Positions 1 to 11,849 are shown, numbered from the stretch's first letter. The stretch: 64,000 bases of DNA from Zeus faber (GCA_960531495.1 OY482860.1:31328776-31392775), one strand, 5' to 3'. Made by a program: numbers and translations. Notes: generated by a model from the letters alone, not told the origin.

Positions 1-370
1 AAATAAAGAAATATAGAAATATAGACAAATAGAAATTAAAATTGTAGAAATACATCCAGTGAACACACACTGGAACTGATATTGGACATATTCTTGAATG
101 ATTGATGTGACGCTGAGAGATTAGTAGTGTTTGGACACCAATCTAAAGCTAATTTCCATTTGCTTCAATCTGCTCTGATCTGACTCATTCATGCCGCTCC
201 AGTCATGCTCCCCCTGGTGGTGATGCTGCAGAAGCAGAAAAACAATGGAAGAAAACACAAAGCATCATGGGAGTTCTGTGACGGGGTTCATAATCCTTCG
301 GGTAAACCAGGGCTAAACTGGGGAAAGAGAATGTGTGGAATATCTAATGAAACACGTGGAAATTACAATT
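1..370. other. intron of adgrb3, nothing recognised
   Basis: AT-leaning single-copy-looking sequence with no exon, RNA gene or known repeat that I can identify. It lies 3' of the last visible exon, within the gene. Confidence 0.5.
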
Positions 371-413
371 CATGTTGATTATTAATATTGACAATTATGA
401 TGATGATTATGAT

Positions 414-420
414 GATTATG

Positions 421-460
<40 letters not shown>

Positions 461-611
461 TAATAATAATAATAATAATAATTATTATTATTATTATTAT
501 TATTATTCTTTTGTAGTAGTAGTAGTAGTAGCATCATTACTACAAAAATGTTGATGAATATTAATATTATCATCATGAGTACTATTATTATTATTAATAA
601 TAGGGGGACAG

Positions 612-663
<52 letters not shown>
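414..663. repeat. AAT/ATT trinucleotide microsatellites
   Basis: An AAT run turns into an ATT run near 481, giving a perfect 46-bp palindrome (459-504). A GTA run follows at about 513-530, then a second AAT run at 614-662. Confidence 0.95.
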
Positions 664-666
<3 letters not shown>

Positions 667-720
667 ATCCTCCCACAGCAAACTAGTATTTTCTTAGACT
701 AACGGAGACAAAAGAAGCGG

Positions 721-1233
721 CTTTTAATCCAAAGATTAATACAATGTTTAATAAGAAGTTTAATGAGAAGTTTAATACAAAGTTTAATATGAAGTTTTAT
801 TAGTTTATTATGAAGCTTAATAAGAAGTTTAATATGAAGTTTCATAAGAAGTTTCATACAAAGTTTAATACGAAGATTAATACAATGTTTAATAAGAAGT
901 TTAATAAGAAGTTCAATACAAAGTTTAATAAGTTTGATATAAAGTTTAATAAGTTTAATATGAAGTTGAATACAAAGTTCAATATGAAGTTTAATATGAA
1001 GTTTGATATGAAGTTTAATAAGAAGTTTACTATAAAGTTTAATAAACTTAATATGAAGTTTAATATAAAGTTTAATAAGTTTAATAAGAAGTTTAATATG
1101 AAGTTTAATAAGTTTAATATGAAGTTTAATATGAAGTTTAATAAGAAGTTTAATATAAAGTTGAATACAAAGTTTAATAAGAAGTTTAATACAAAGTTTA
1201 ATACAAAGCTTAATACAAAGTTTAATAAGCTGA
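721..1233. repeat. 12-bp minisatellite, AAGTTTAATAWG unit
   Basis: About 40 imperfect copies of a 12-bp unit. Because 12 is a multiple of three, it yields open frames in several registers (for example K-F-N-x repeats), which are not genes. Confidence 0.95.
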
Positions 1234-1370
1234 GCTGAATATCCATAGTTTAAAGGTTTATCTGGCACTGGTCGCGGTGGTCGAGTGCCCTTATATGTGG
1301 CCCCCTGCCGGCGTGGGGGGGTTGACATCCGTGCTACGTGGATGGCGCTCGGGGCTCACGGCTGGACGGG

Positions 1371-1395
1371 GCACACGCACACACACACACGCACA

Positions 1396-1443
<48 letters not shown>

Positions 1444-1468
1444 AACACACACATACACACACACACCC
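1371..1468. repeat. CA/TG dinucleotide microsatellite at exon donor
   Basis: A nearly pure CA run broken by a few CG, AA and TA steps. On the minus strand it is the TG tract that starts directly after the donor of the GAIN-3 exon. Confidence 0.95.
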
Positions 1469-1470
1469 AC

Positions 1471-1579
1471 CCAGGTTCCCGGTCATCAGGTAGGCGTTGT
1501 GGAAGTCCTTCATCCCCAAACCCACGATGTGGATGAAGTCCTCGATGACCTGCATCAGCTCCACTGCGCCCGGATAGAT
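1471..1579 (-). CDS. adgrb3: adgrb3 exon: GAIN region (GAIN-3)
   Basis: A 109-bp exon entering in phase 0, acceptor GTGCTCCTCAG. It reads [20 protein letters not shown] and [16 protein letters not shown], matching BAI3 [20 protein letters not shown]. The 3' border is inferred as CTGG|GTGGGT, leaving phase 1. The donor runs at once into a long TG/CA microsatellite, so intron positions from about +5 are repeat. A donor two or more bases away cannot be excluded from sequence alone. The next exon (rest of GAIN, GPS) is not in the remaining 1.4 kb. Confidence 0.9.
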
Positions 1580-1601
1580 CTGAGGAGCACAGCCCGTCGC
1601 C

Positions 1602-1680
1602 AGGGTTACAGGTTACCACAGGTTACCAAAGTTACAGGTTACCACGTTTACAGGTTACCACAGTTATAGATTGCCACGGT
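1602..1680. repeat. GGTTACCA short minisatellite
   Basis: Four to five imperfect copies of a unit of about 17 bp containing ACAGGTTACCAC, just upstream (transcript sense) of the GAIN-3 exon acceptor. Confidence 0.8.
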
Positions 1681-1749
1681 TAGAGGGTTTTGGGGGCAGA
1701 GAGACACTGAAACTAAACTGTTGGGTGGGGCGACTCACAGTGCACGGCA

Positions 1750-1752
<3 letters not shown>

Positions 1753-1784
<32 letters not shown>

Positions 1785-1806
1785 TGCGTGTGTGTGTGTG
1801 TGTGTG
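1753..1806. repeat. TG dinucleotide microsatellite
   Basis: A GTGT run interrupted by TTTGTGCG. Confidence 0.95.
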
Positions 1807-1845
1807 AAGCGCTGATGCCTTCTGACACCGAGTGAGAGACAGAAG

Positions 1846-2645
1846 AGACCATCCCTCCCTTCATCACTCCCTCATCCCTCCATCCATCCCTCCCTCCATC
1901 CCTACATCCATACCTCCCTGCCTCCATCCCCCATCAATACCTCCCTTCATCACTCCCTCATCCTTGCATCCATTCCTCCCTCCATCCCTCCCTTCATCCC
2001 CCTATCCCCATCCATCTATCCCTCCATCCCCCCATCCCTCATCCATACTTCCTTCCATCCCCTATCCATCCATCTATTCCTCCATCCATTTATACCTCCC
2101 ACCATCTCTCCCTCCATTCATACCTTCCTCCATCCCTCCTTCAATTCCTCCATCACCCCAACCTTCCATCCATCACCCAATCCCTCCACCCAAAAGACCC
2201 TCCATCACTCTATCTCCCCCTCCATTGCTCCATCGCTCCTTTACTCATCAACCCTTCCATCAATCCCTCCATCATCAATCCCTCCCTCCCTTCCTCTCTC
2301 TATCACTCCATCCCTCCATCTCTCTGTCCCTCCCTCTATCTATTGCTCCATTCCTCCCTCTCTCTATCGCTCCATCCCTCCATCTCTCCGTCCCTCCCTC
2401 TCTCTATCACTCTATCGCTCTATCCCTCCCTCTCTCATCGCTCCATCGCTTCTGCTCTATTTGTTCCATCCTCCGTCTCTCATCCCTCCCTCCATCCCTC
2501 CCTCGCTCGATTGCTCCATCACTCCATCCCTCTATCGCTCCATCCCTCCCTCTCTCTATTGCTCCATCACTCCATCTATCCCTCCCACCATCCCTCTATC
2601 GCTCCATCCCTCCCTCCCTCTGTCACTCCATCCTTCCATCCCTCC
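1846..2645. repeat. pyrimidine-rich minisatellite (CCATCCCTCC type)
   Basis: About 800 bp of tandem CATCCCTCC and TCTATCGCTC variants, almost free of G on the plus strand, hence the long Pro/Ser open frames. No coding features. Confidence 0.93.
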
Positions 2646-2868
2646 CTTCCGGCGTGTCTGACGCACGTTGCAGTCCTGCTCATTCTGCTGCGTCTCCATG
2701 GCAACGGGCAGATGAGCAGACAGCGCTGCAGTGGAGCTTTCAGAGGTGAAGTCTTCCATGCGTTGTCATGGAAACAGAGATGCTGCGGCGGAGAGCAAAA
2801 ACTGAACCGGACCAGAGAGACTCCACCCACGGCCCACACGGACCTTCCTCTCCATCACAGAGACAACA
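2646..2868. other. unique intron spacer between two minisatellites
   Basis: About 220 bp of mixed-composition sequence with no exon or known repeat recognised. Confidence 0.5.
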
Positions 2869-3106
2869 GAACAACAGTATGACAGGGGAACAGTATGACA
2901 GTAGGACAGGGGAACAGAAGGATAGGGAATTAGTAGGACAGTATGACAGGGGATTAGTAGGACGGTATGACAGGGGAACAGTAGGACAGGGGAACAGTGG
3001 ATCAGGGGGACAGTAGGAAAGGGGAACAGTAGGACAGTATGACAGGGGACCAGTAGGACAGTAGGATAGTATGACAGGGGAACAGAAGAAACAGAAGAAA
3101 GAAACA

Positions 3107-3126
3107 GTATGACAGTACTGTCATAC
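3107..3126. repeat. 20-bp perfect palindrome at array inversion point
   Basis: GTATGACAGTACTGTCATAC is its own reverse complement. It lies where the minisatellite changes from the GACAGGGGAACAG orientation to CTGTTCCCCTGTC. Confidence 0.95.
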
Positions 3127-6100
3127 ATCTGTAGCGGGATTAGTACATACTGTCCAACTGTTCCCCTGTCATTCTGTCCTTCTGTTCCCCTATCCTACTG
3201 TCCTACTGTTCCCCTGTCATGCTGTCCTACTGTTCCCCTGTCCTACTGCTCCTCTGTCATACGGTCCTACTGTTCCCCTTTCCTACTGTCCCCCTGTCCC
3301 CCTTTCCCACTATTCCCCTGTCCTACTGTTCCCCTGTTATATTGTTCTTCTGTTCCCCTGCCCTACTGTCCTACTGTACCCCTGTCATACTGTCCTACTG
3401 TTCCACTGTCCTACTGTCCCCCTGTCCCACTGTTCCCCTGTCATACTGTCCCCTGTCATACTGTCCTTCTGTCCCCCTGACCTACTGTCCTACTGTTCCC
3501 CTGTCATACACGCCTACTGTTCCCCTGTCCTACTGTCCCCCTGTTCTTCTGGCCCCTTACCCACTGTTCCCCTGTCATACTGTCCTACTGTTCCCATATC
3601 ATACTGTCCTACTGTCCCCATGTCCTACTGTTCCCATATCGTACTGTCCTACTGTTCCCATATCGTACTGTCCTACTGTCCCCATGTCCTACTGTTCTAC
3701 TGTCATACTGTTCCCATATCATACTGCCATACTGTTCACCTGTCCTACTGTTCCTATATCATACTGTCCAACTGTTCCCCTGTCATACTGTCCTACTGTT
3801 CCACTGTCCTACTGTCCCCCTGTCCCACTGTTCCCCTGTCATACTGTCCCCTGTCATACTGTCCTTCTGTCCCCCTGACCTACTGTCCTACTGTTCCCCT
3901 GTCATACACGCCTACTGTTCCCCTGTCCTACTGTCCCCCTGTTCTTCTGGCCCCTTACCCACTGTTCCCCTGTCATACTGTCCTACTGTTCCCATATCAT
4001 ACTGTCCTACTGTCCCCATGTCCTACTGTTCCCATATCGTACTGTCCTACTGTTCCCATATTGTACTGTCCTACTGTCCCCATGTCCTACTGTTCTACTG
4101 TCATACTGTTCCCATATCATACTGCCATACTGTTCACCTGTCCTACTGTTCCTATATCATACTGTCCAACTGTTCCCCTGTCATACTGTCCTTCTGTTCC
4201 CCTGTCCTACTGTCCTACTATCCCCATATCATACTGCCATGCTGTTCCACTGTCCTACTGTCCCCCTGACCTTCTGTCCCCCTGACCCACTGTTCCCCTG
4301 TCCTACTGTTCCCCTGTTATACTGTCCTACTGTTCCCCTGTCCTACTGTTCTCATATCATACTGTCTCTGTGTCCTACTGTTTCACTGTCCTACTGTTAC
4401 CATATCATACTGTCCTTCTGTTCCCCGTTTCATACTGTCCTCAAGTCCTACTGTTCCCCTGTCATACCGTCCTACCGTTCCCCTGTCATACCGTCCTACT
4501 GTTCCCCTGTCATACTGTCCTACTAATCCCCTGTCATACTGTCCTACTAATTCCCTGTCCTTCTGTTCCCCTGTCATACTGTCCTACTGTTCCCCCGCCG
4601 TACTGTTCCCCTGTCATACTGTCCTTCTGTCCCCCTGTCCCACTGTTCCCCTGTCCTACTGTTCCCCTTTTATATTGTCCTTCTGTTCCCCTGTCCTATT
4701 GTTCCCCTGTCATACTGTTCCCCTGTCCTTCTGTCCCCCTGACCCACTGTTCCCCTGTCCCACTGTTCCCCTGTCATACTGTTCCCCTGTCCTTCTGTCC
4801 CCCTGACCCACTGTTACCCTGTCCTACTGTTCCCCTGTCATACTGTTCCCCTGTCATACTGTTCACCTGTCATACTGTCCTACTGTCCAACTGTTCCCCT
4901 GTCATACTGTCCTACTGTTCCCCTGTCCTACTGTCCCCCTGACCTTCTGTCCCCCTGACCCACTGTTCCCCTGTCCTACTGTTCCCCTGTCATACTGTCC
5001 TACTGTTCCCCTGTCCTACTGTTCTCATATCATACTGTCTCTGTGTCCTACTGTTTCACTGTCCTACTGTTACCATATCATACTGTCCTTCTGTTCCCCT
5101 TTCATACTGTCCTCAAGTCCTTCTGTTCCCCTGTCATACCGTCCTACCGTTCCCCTGTCATACCGTCCTACTGTTCCCCTGTCATACTGTCCTACTAATC
5201 CCCTGTCATACTGTCCTACTAATTCCCTGTCCTTCTGTTCCCCTGTCATACTGTCCTACTGTTCCCCTGCCGTACTGTTCCCCTGTCATACTGTCCTTCT
5301 GTTCCCCTGTCCTACTGTCATACTGTTCCCCTGTCCTACTGTCCCACTGTCCTTCTGTCCCCCTGACCCACTGTTCCCCTGTCCTACTGTTCCCATATCA
5401 TACTGTCTTACTGTTCCCATATCATGCTGTACTACTGTCCCCATGTCCTACTGTTCTACTGTCCTACTATTCCTATATCATACTACCATACTGTTCCCAT
5501 ATCGTACTGTCCTACTGTCCCCATGTCCTACTTTTCCCATATCGTACTGTCCTACTGTTCCCATATCGTACTGTCCTACTGTCCCCATGTCCTGCTGTTC
5601 TACTGTCCTACTGTTCCCATATCATACTGCCATACTGTTCCACTGTCCTACTGCTCCCCTGCCATACTGTCCTACTGTTCCCCTGACCTACTGTCCCCCT
5701 GTCCTTCTGTCCCCCTGTCCCACTGTTCCCCTGTCCTACTGTTCCCCTTTTATATTGCCCTTCTGTCCCCCTGACCCACTGTTCCCCTGTCCTACTGTTC
5801 CCCTGTCATACTGTTCCCCTGTCATACTGTTCACCTGTCATACTGTTCCCCTGTCATACTGTCCTACTGTTCCCCTGTCCTACTGCCCCCCTGACCTTCG
5901 GTCCCCCTGACCCACTGTTCCCCTGTCCTACTGTTCCCCTGTCATACTGTCCTACTGTTCCCCTGTCCTACTGTTCTCATATCATACTGTCTCCATGTCC
6001 TACTGTTTCACTGTCCTACTGTTACCATATCATACTGTCCTACTGTTCCCATATCATACTGTCCTCCTAATCCCCTTTCATACTGTCCCCCTGTCCTACT

Positions 6101-9100
6101 GTTCCCCTGTCATACCATCCTACCGTTCCCCTGTCATACCGTCCTACTGTTCCCCTGTCATACTGTCCTACTAATCCCCTGTCACACTGTCCTACTAATT
6201 CCCTGTCCTTCTGTTCCCCTGTCAGACTGTCCTACTAATCCCCTGTCACACTGTCCTACTAATTCCCTGTCCTTCTGTTCCCCTGTCAGACTGTCCTACT
6301 GTTCCCCTGTCCTACTGTCATACTGTTCCCCTGTCATACTGCCCTACTGTTCCCCTGTCCTACTGTCCCACTGTCCTTCTGTCCCCCTGACCCACTGTTC
6401 CCCTGTCCTACTGTTCCCCTGTGATATTGTCCTTCTGTTCCCCTGCCCTACTGTACTACTGTACCCCTGTCAAACTGTCCTACTGTTTCTCTGTCCTACT
6501 TTCCCACTGTTCCCCTGTCATACTGTCCTACTGTTCCCCTGTCATACTCTCCTACTGTTCTCATATCATACTGTCTCCATGTCCTACTGTTTCACTGTCC
6601 CACTGTTCCCATATCTTACTGTCCTACTGTCCCCATGTCCTACTGTTCTACTGTCCTACTGTCCCCATATCACACTGTCCTTCTGTTCCCCATGTCCTAC
6701 TGTTCTACTGTCCTACTGTTCCCATATCGTACTGTCCCCATGTCCTACTGTTCTACTGTCCTACTGTTCCCATGTCATACTGTCCTACTGTTCCCCTGTC
6801 ATACTGTCCTACTAATCCCCTGTCATACTGTCCTACTAATTCCCTGTCCTTCTGTTCCCCTGTCATACTGTCCTACTGTTCCCCTGTCATACTGTCCTAC
6901 TAATCCCCTGTCATACTGTCCTACTAATTCCCTGTCCTTCTGTTCCCCTGTCATACTGTCCTCCTGTTCCCCTGTCATACTGTCCTACTGTTCCCATATC
7001 ATACTGCCATACTGTTCCACTGTCCTACTGTTCCTATATCATACTGTCCTACTTTTCCTCTGTCATACTGTCCTTCTTTTCCCCTGTCCTACTGCTCCCC
7101 TGACATACTGTCCTACTGTTCCCCTGACCTACTGTCCCCCTTTCCTTCTGTCCCCCTGGCCCACTGTTCCCCTGTCCTACTGTTCCCCTGTTATATTGTC
7201 CTTCTGTTCCCCTGCCCTACTGTCATACTGTACCCATGTCATACTGTCCTACTGTTTCTCTGTCCTACTGTTCCCCTGTCATACTGTCTCCGTGTCCTAC
7301 TGTTTCACTGTCCTACTGTTCCCATATCATACTGTCCTACTGTTCCACTGTCTAACTGTTCCCATATCATACTGCCATACTGTTCCACTGTTCTACTGTT
7401 CCCATATCACACTGTCCTACTGTTCCACTGTCCTACTGTTCCCATATCATACTGTCCTACTGTTCCACTGTCCTACTGTTCCCATATCATACTGTCCTAC
7501 TGTTCCACTGTCTAACTGTTCCCATATCATACTGCCATACTGTTCCACTGTTCTACTGTTCCTATATCATACTGTCCTACTGTTCCCCTGTCATACTGTC
7601 CTTCTGTTCCCCTCTCCTACTGTCCTACTGTTCCCCTGCCATACTGTCCTACTGTTCCCCTGTCCTACTGTTTCCATGTCATACTGTCTGCGTGTCCTAC
7701 TGTTCCCATATCGTACTGTCCTACTGTCCCCATGTCCCAATGTTCTACTGTTCTACCGTCCTACTGTTCCCATATCACACTGTCCTACTGTTCTACTGTC
7801 CTACTGTTCCCATATCATACTGTCCTAGTGTGCCACTGTCTTACTGTTCCAATATCATACTGTCCTTCTGTTCCCCTGTCCTACTGTCCTCCTGTTCCCA
7901 TATCATACTGCCATACTGTTCCTATATCATACTGTCCTATTGTTTCCCTGTCATAATGTACTTCTGTTCCCCTGTCCTACTGTTCCCCTGTCAGACTGTC
8001 CTACTGTTCCCCTGTCCTACTGCTCTCCTGTCATACTGTCCAACTGTTCCCCTGACCTACTGTCCCGCTGTCCTTCTGTCCCCCTGTCCCACTGTTCCCC
8101 TGTCCTACTGTTCCCCTGTCATACTGTTCCCCTGTCCTTCTGTCCCCCTGACCCACTGTTCCCCTGACCTACTGTTCCCCTGTCATACTGTTCCCCTGTC
8201 CTACTGTCCCCCTGACCTTCTGTCCCCCTGACCTTCTGTCCCCCTGACCTACTGTTCCCCTGTCATACTGTTCACCTGTCATACTTTCCTACTGTTCCCC
8301 TGTCATACTGTTCACCTGTCATACTGTCCTACTGTTCCCCTGTCATACTGTCCTACTGTCCTACTGTTCCCCTGTCCTACTGTCCTACTGTTCACCTGTC
8401 ATACTGTCCTACGGTTCTCCTGTCCTACTGTTCCCATATCATACTGTCCTACTGTCCCTGTGTCCTACTGTTCCCCTGTGCTACTGTTCCCCTGTCATAT
8501 TGTCCTCCTGTTCCCTTATCACACTGTCCTACTGTCCCTGTGTCCTACTGTTCCTTTATCATTCTGTCCTACTGTCCCTGTGTCCTACTGTTCCACTGTC
8601 CTACAGTCCATGTGTCCTTTTGTTCCCCTGTCCTACTGTCTCTCTGTCCTACTGTTCCCCTGCCATACTGTCCTTCTATGCTACTGTCCCCCTGTCCTAC
8701 TGTTTCCCTGTCCTACACATCCTACTGCAGCACTGTCCTACTTCCCCCCGTCTTACACATTCTGCGGCCTACTATCTCAGTGTCCTGCTGTTCTAGTGTC
8801 CTACACTTCATACTGTCCTAATGTCCCACTGTATCAGTGTCCAATTGTCTCCCTGTCATACTGTCCCCCTGTCCTTCTGTTCCCCTGTCATTCTGACCTA
8901 CTGTCTCCCTGTCCTACTGTTACCTGTCCTACACATCCTACTGTACCCTTGTCCTACACATCCTACTGCTAACTATCTCAGTGTCCTACTGTTCTAGAGT
9001 CCTACACTTCTCACTGTCCTAATGTCGCACTGTATCAGTGTCCAACTGCCCCCCTGTCCTACTTCCCCTTGTCTGACACATCCTACTGTCCTTGTGTTCC

Positions 9101-9464
9101 ACACATCCTACTATCGTACTGTCCTCCTGTCCTTCTGTTCCCCTGTCATACTTCTCTCCTGTCATACTGTCCCCCTGTCCTACTGTTCCAATATCATATT
9201 GTCCCGCTGTCCTACTGTCCTACTGTTCCAATATCATACTGTCCCTGTGTCCTACTGTTCCCATATCATACTGTCCTTCTGTCCCCCTGTCCTACTGTTC
9301 CCCTTCCATACAGTCCTTCTATCCTACTGTCCACCTGTCCTACACAACCTACTGCCCACTATTTCCTACTGTCCTAGTGTCCTACACTTAAAAACTGTCC
9401 TAATGTCCCACTGTATCAGTGTCCTACTGTTCTCCTGTCCTACTTCCCCCGTCCTTTCCCCCTG

Positions 9465-9510
9465 GGATTATTAAAGTATTTCTGATTCTAATTCTGATTC
9501 TGATCCGACA
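9465..9510 (+). mobile_element. LINE 3' tail fragment (L2-like)
   Basis: CCCTGGGATTATTAAAGTAT followed by TTCTGAT repeats is the same tail as that of the LINE at 12816-16270, here in plus orientation and with no body. The minisatellite resumes briefly after it. Confidence 0.75.
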
Positions 9511-9589
9511 CATCCTACTGTCCTGTCCCAGTGTTCTACTGTTCTTCACGTCAAACTGCCACTTCATGTGAATGTGAATATTTTAACGA

Positions 9590-9760
9590 AAATGTCATTT
9601 TTAAAACATTTTCTATTAATCGTCCTGTGGGCCAGATGGGAGCGTTCTGTGGGCAGAATCTAGCCCGCGGGCCATATGTTTGCGGGACTGATCTGTGGAA
9701 ATGCACAGAATGCCTAATTGGAGCTGAATCACCAGTCACAAGTTTTATTAATAGGATTTA
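9590..9760. mobile_element. possible hAT-like MITE fragment
   Basis: A stretch containing GCCCGCGGGCCATATGTTTG resembles the end sequence of widespread non-autonomous hAT elements in fish. No terminal repeats or target duplication were found, so this is a weak call. Confidence 0.3.
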
Positions 9761-9840
9761 ATAATTCAAAATATCGTCAATAATATCATTAAAAGCTTGT
9801 GAGCTCAGAAACATCATTCAAACAGTTGTCTTCTTTATTA

Positions 9841-9871
9841 AATTATTATTATTATTATTATCATTATTATT

Positions 9872-9955
<84 letters not shown>

Positions 9956-9957
9956 TT
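9841..9957. repeat. ATT/ATC trinucleotide microsatellite
   Basis: ATT run, then an ATC run, then ATT again. Confidence 0.95.
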
Positions 9958-10134
9958 CATAACATGCATCCTACCCCAGGATTAATCTACCACGGCGGAT
10001 ATTTATGGATTTATTAAAAACAATGAAATGTGGCTGATGTGATGCTCTGAGAGGCCCTGTGTGCTGCTTCCTTGTGGTCAGAGGAGGAACTGCACCCTGG
10101 TGGCGCAGACCTCAGACCTGCTGGGCGGAAAATG

Positions 10135-10262
10135 ATGGAGTGGTGGAGGAGAAAAGGAGAGGAGAGGTGGAAGATTGACTGAGGAGAGGTGGAGGAGGTG
10201 GAGAAAAGGAGAACGAGGTGAAGGTAGAGGAGGTGGAGCAGGTGGAGGAGAGGGGGAAGATT
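10135..10262. repeat. GGAGGA/GAAAAG purine-rich tract beside GAIN-2 donor
   Basis: An imperfect GGTGGAGGA array on the plus strand, ending about 5 bp before the donor of the GAIN-2 exon (transcript sense: just downstream of it). Confidence 0.75.
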
Positions 10263-10267
10263 GTTAC

Positions 10268-10336
10268 CTGCTGGGCGTCCTCCCACTTCTCTCTGTTCTC
10301 CTCCTCCAGGAGATTGCTGATGATCTGGAAGAAGTT
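10268..10336 (-). CDS. adgrb3: adgrb3 exon: GAIN region (GAIN-2), 23 codons
   Basis: A 69-bp phase 0-0 micro-exon, acceptor TTTCCTGCAG, donor CAGCAG|GTAACA. It reads [20 protein letters not shown] followed by AQQ, matching BAI3 NFFQIVSNLLDEEN with conservative changes. It is separated from the previous exon by about 12.5 kb of nested transposons and from the next by about 8.7 kb of minisatellite. Short length and splice borders on both sides make this a secure call despite the small size. Confidence 0.93.
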
Positions 10337-10388
10337 CTGCAGGAAACAGAGAAACCAGTCAGGTCCTTCTATCTTCTATCGCATTGAT

Positions 10389-10983
10389 TGTTGTGGTAGT
10401 TCACCTGCCCCATGACACCAAGTGGTGTTTTCAGAGCACTTCGACACAGAGACAGGCAGAGATGTTGCAAACACAGTTTATTGTAGAGAGCGGACGGATA
10501 GAAAAAAAACGGAGCAGATCGACACGTCATGACAGAGGCTCCCCGTGTGTGTGTAAGGATGGATGATTTACTTGTTACTCGTTGATTGCTCTGATGAGCA
10601 ACAGGCGTACGCCCACCCTGATACTGAGTCCAATGACATTGAACAAGACAGGTGTTGCTGCTTAAACCATACAGTTACTCCTCACTTAACGACCTACCTG
10701 TTTAACGACCGTTCGGACTTACGACCAGCTTTCTGACCAGTGTATTGTGCGCTGTGTACAATACCGCAGCGTGCGCGGGGTCTCAGTGTCAAGCATCTCA
10801 TTGCGCATCACCGGTCTCAGTCTCATTCCCGCAGTCTGTCAGTATTCACTACACAAGCATTCACAATCACCACGCCCCCTTAACATGAAATAACACGGGT
10901 CCTCACTTATCGACCAATATGCTTAACGACCTGGTCCTAGGAACGGAACTCGATCAGAATACCTGTACTACCCCTACACCACG
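10389..10983 (-). mobile_element. solo LTR-like repeat copy 1, split by a MITE
   Basis: A repeat of about 300 bp seen four times in this window. On the minus strand it starts TGTGGGG..., carries CTACAATAAACTG (polyadenylation signal) and ends ...CCACA, the TG...CA form of an LTR. This copy is interrupted at 10670 by the pogo-like MITE; the remainder (CTACCCCTACACCACG) follows at about 10968. Confidence 0.6.
10672..10965. mobile_element. pogo/Tigger-like MITE copy 1 (294 bp)
   Basis: Flanked by TA on both sides. The left end CAGTTACTCCTCACTTAACG is the imperfect inverse of the right end (GGAACGGAACTCGATCAGAATACCTG). The CAG...TTAACGACC inverted end and TA target suit the pogo/Tigger group. 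No transposase frame is present. It gives the size of the uninflated element, for comparison with copy 2 at 24196. Confidence 0.7.
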
Positions 10984-11025
10984 TTTATATGGATGCTATT
11001 AATTGATTTAATCATATTGATCCTT

Positions 11026-11323
11026 GTAGCAGTTCTGCCCGCCACACGGCACCTTAGTGGCGTCTTCAGGGCTGTCCGACAGAGACACAGACGATAGGGT
11101 TCAAAACCTACCAGTTTGTTGTAGAGAGTGGGCTAGGTGGAACAAGCCATAGGACATATGTCATGACAAGGGCTCCTCTCCTGTGTGTTTGAAGAGATGG
11201 GGGTTTTACCTGTTGATCATTGATTTCTCTAACAAGCAACAGGCGTACAGCCACACTGATCCTGGGCCGATTACCTAGACCCAAAACAGATGTGACTGCT
11301 CAAACCACACCACCCCCACAATC
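11026..11323 (-). mobile_element. solo LTR-like repeat copy 2
   Basis: Uninterrupted copy of the same TG...CA repeat, sharing TTTGTTGTAGAGAG, CATGTCATGACA-type and CTGCTCAAACCA segments with the copies at 10389, 11850 and 21201. Confidence 0.6.
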
Positions 11324-11329
11324 CTGATT

Positions 11330-11750
11330 AAGAATCTTTATTTGTCACATGACCACACTACAACACATGCATATATATATATATATACATACATACACGC
11401 TTTTTTGGGTGGTGGCCAGTGAAATGTGGTCTCTGCATTTTTCCCATCCTGGCTTGTCCTTCCTCCGGGAGGGGGGGGGGGGCAGCCAGGAGCAGTGGGC
11501 AGCATTTGTCGACGCGCCCAGAGACCTGGTACCAAGTGTCCATCGCTGGTCAGACGATAATGTGTGCATGTTTTTGGTGGGGGTCCTTACTGAATAGTAG
11601 GTGGAGGAAACCCCATGTGAGCACGGGGAGAACTTGCTAACTCCACACAGAAAGTGCCAACAGCGCCCCAGGCGGGAATCAAACCCAGGACCTTCTTGCT
11701 GTGACGCAGCAGTGCAATGCACTGTGCCACTGTGCCACACACTGTGCCTG
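11330..11750 (-). mobile_element. V-SINE-like tRNA-derived SINE
   Basis: Minus-strand head with a box-B-like GGTTTGATTCCC, the conserved central GTGGAGTTAGCAAGTTCTCC block, and a 3' end GTGACAAATAAAGATTCTT preceded by TATA/TG simple repeats. Two further copies lie at 28872 and 29247. The family name is from memory; the tRNA-like head and shared core are visible directly. Confidence 0.75.
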
Positions 11751-11849
11751 TGGAAGGCACACAGCCACCCTGCAGCAGACAGTTCTCCTTTCTACCGTCT
11801 GATACCATACAGGAGCACGGCTGCACACCAGACTTGGTGAGAGAGGAGG

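Larger units (their letters stand above)
2869..9548. repeat. giant minisatellite, 8/24-bp unit (TGTCCTACTGTTCCCC)
   Basis: About 6.6 kb made of 8-bp words such as TGTCCTAC, TGTTCCCC and TGTCATAC, usually in threes (24 bp), with larger duplications laid on top. A block from about 3380 repeats at about 3778 (offset 398 bp), and a block at 4353 repeats near 5027 (offset about 673 bp). The first 250 bp (2869-3116) run in the opposite orientation. From about 8700 the units diverge into CCTACACATCCTACTG variants. All open frames here (up to about 400 codons) come from the repeat. Confidence 0.97.

Noticed and set aside
6635..7828. 397-codon plus-strand open frame in the 8/24-bp minisatellite
   Set aside because: A 24-bp period preserves frame and the unit has no stop; parallel frames are also open.
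3107..9548. CRISPR-like array (regular short repeats)
   Set aside because: No distinct spacers; units are contiguous and degenerate, the host is a vertebrate, and no cas genes are present.
11338..11840. Several 60-130-codon frames near 11.3-11.8 kb
   Set aside because: All lie in a SINE and its simple-repeat tail.
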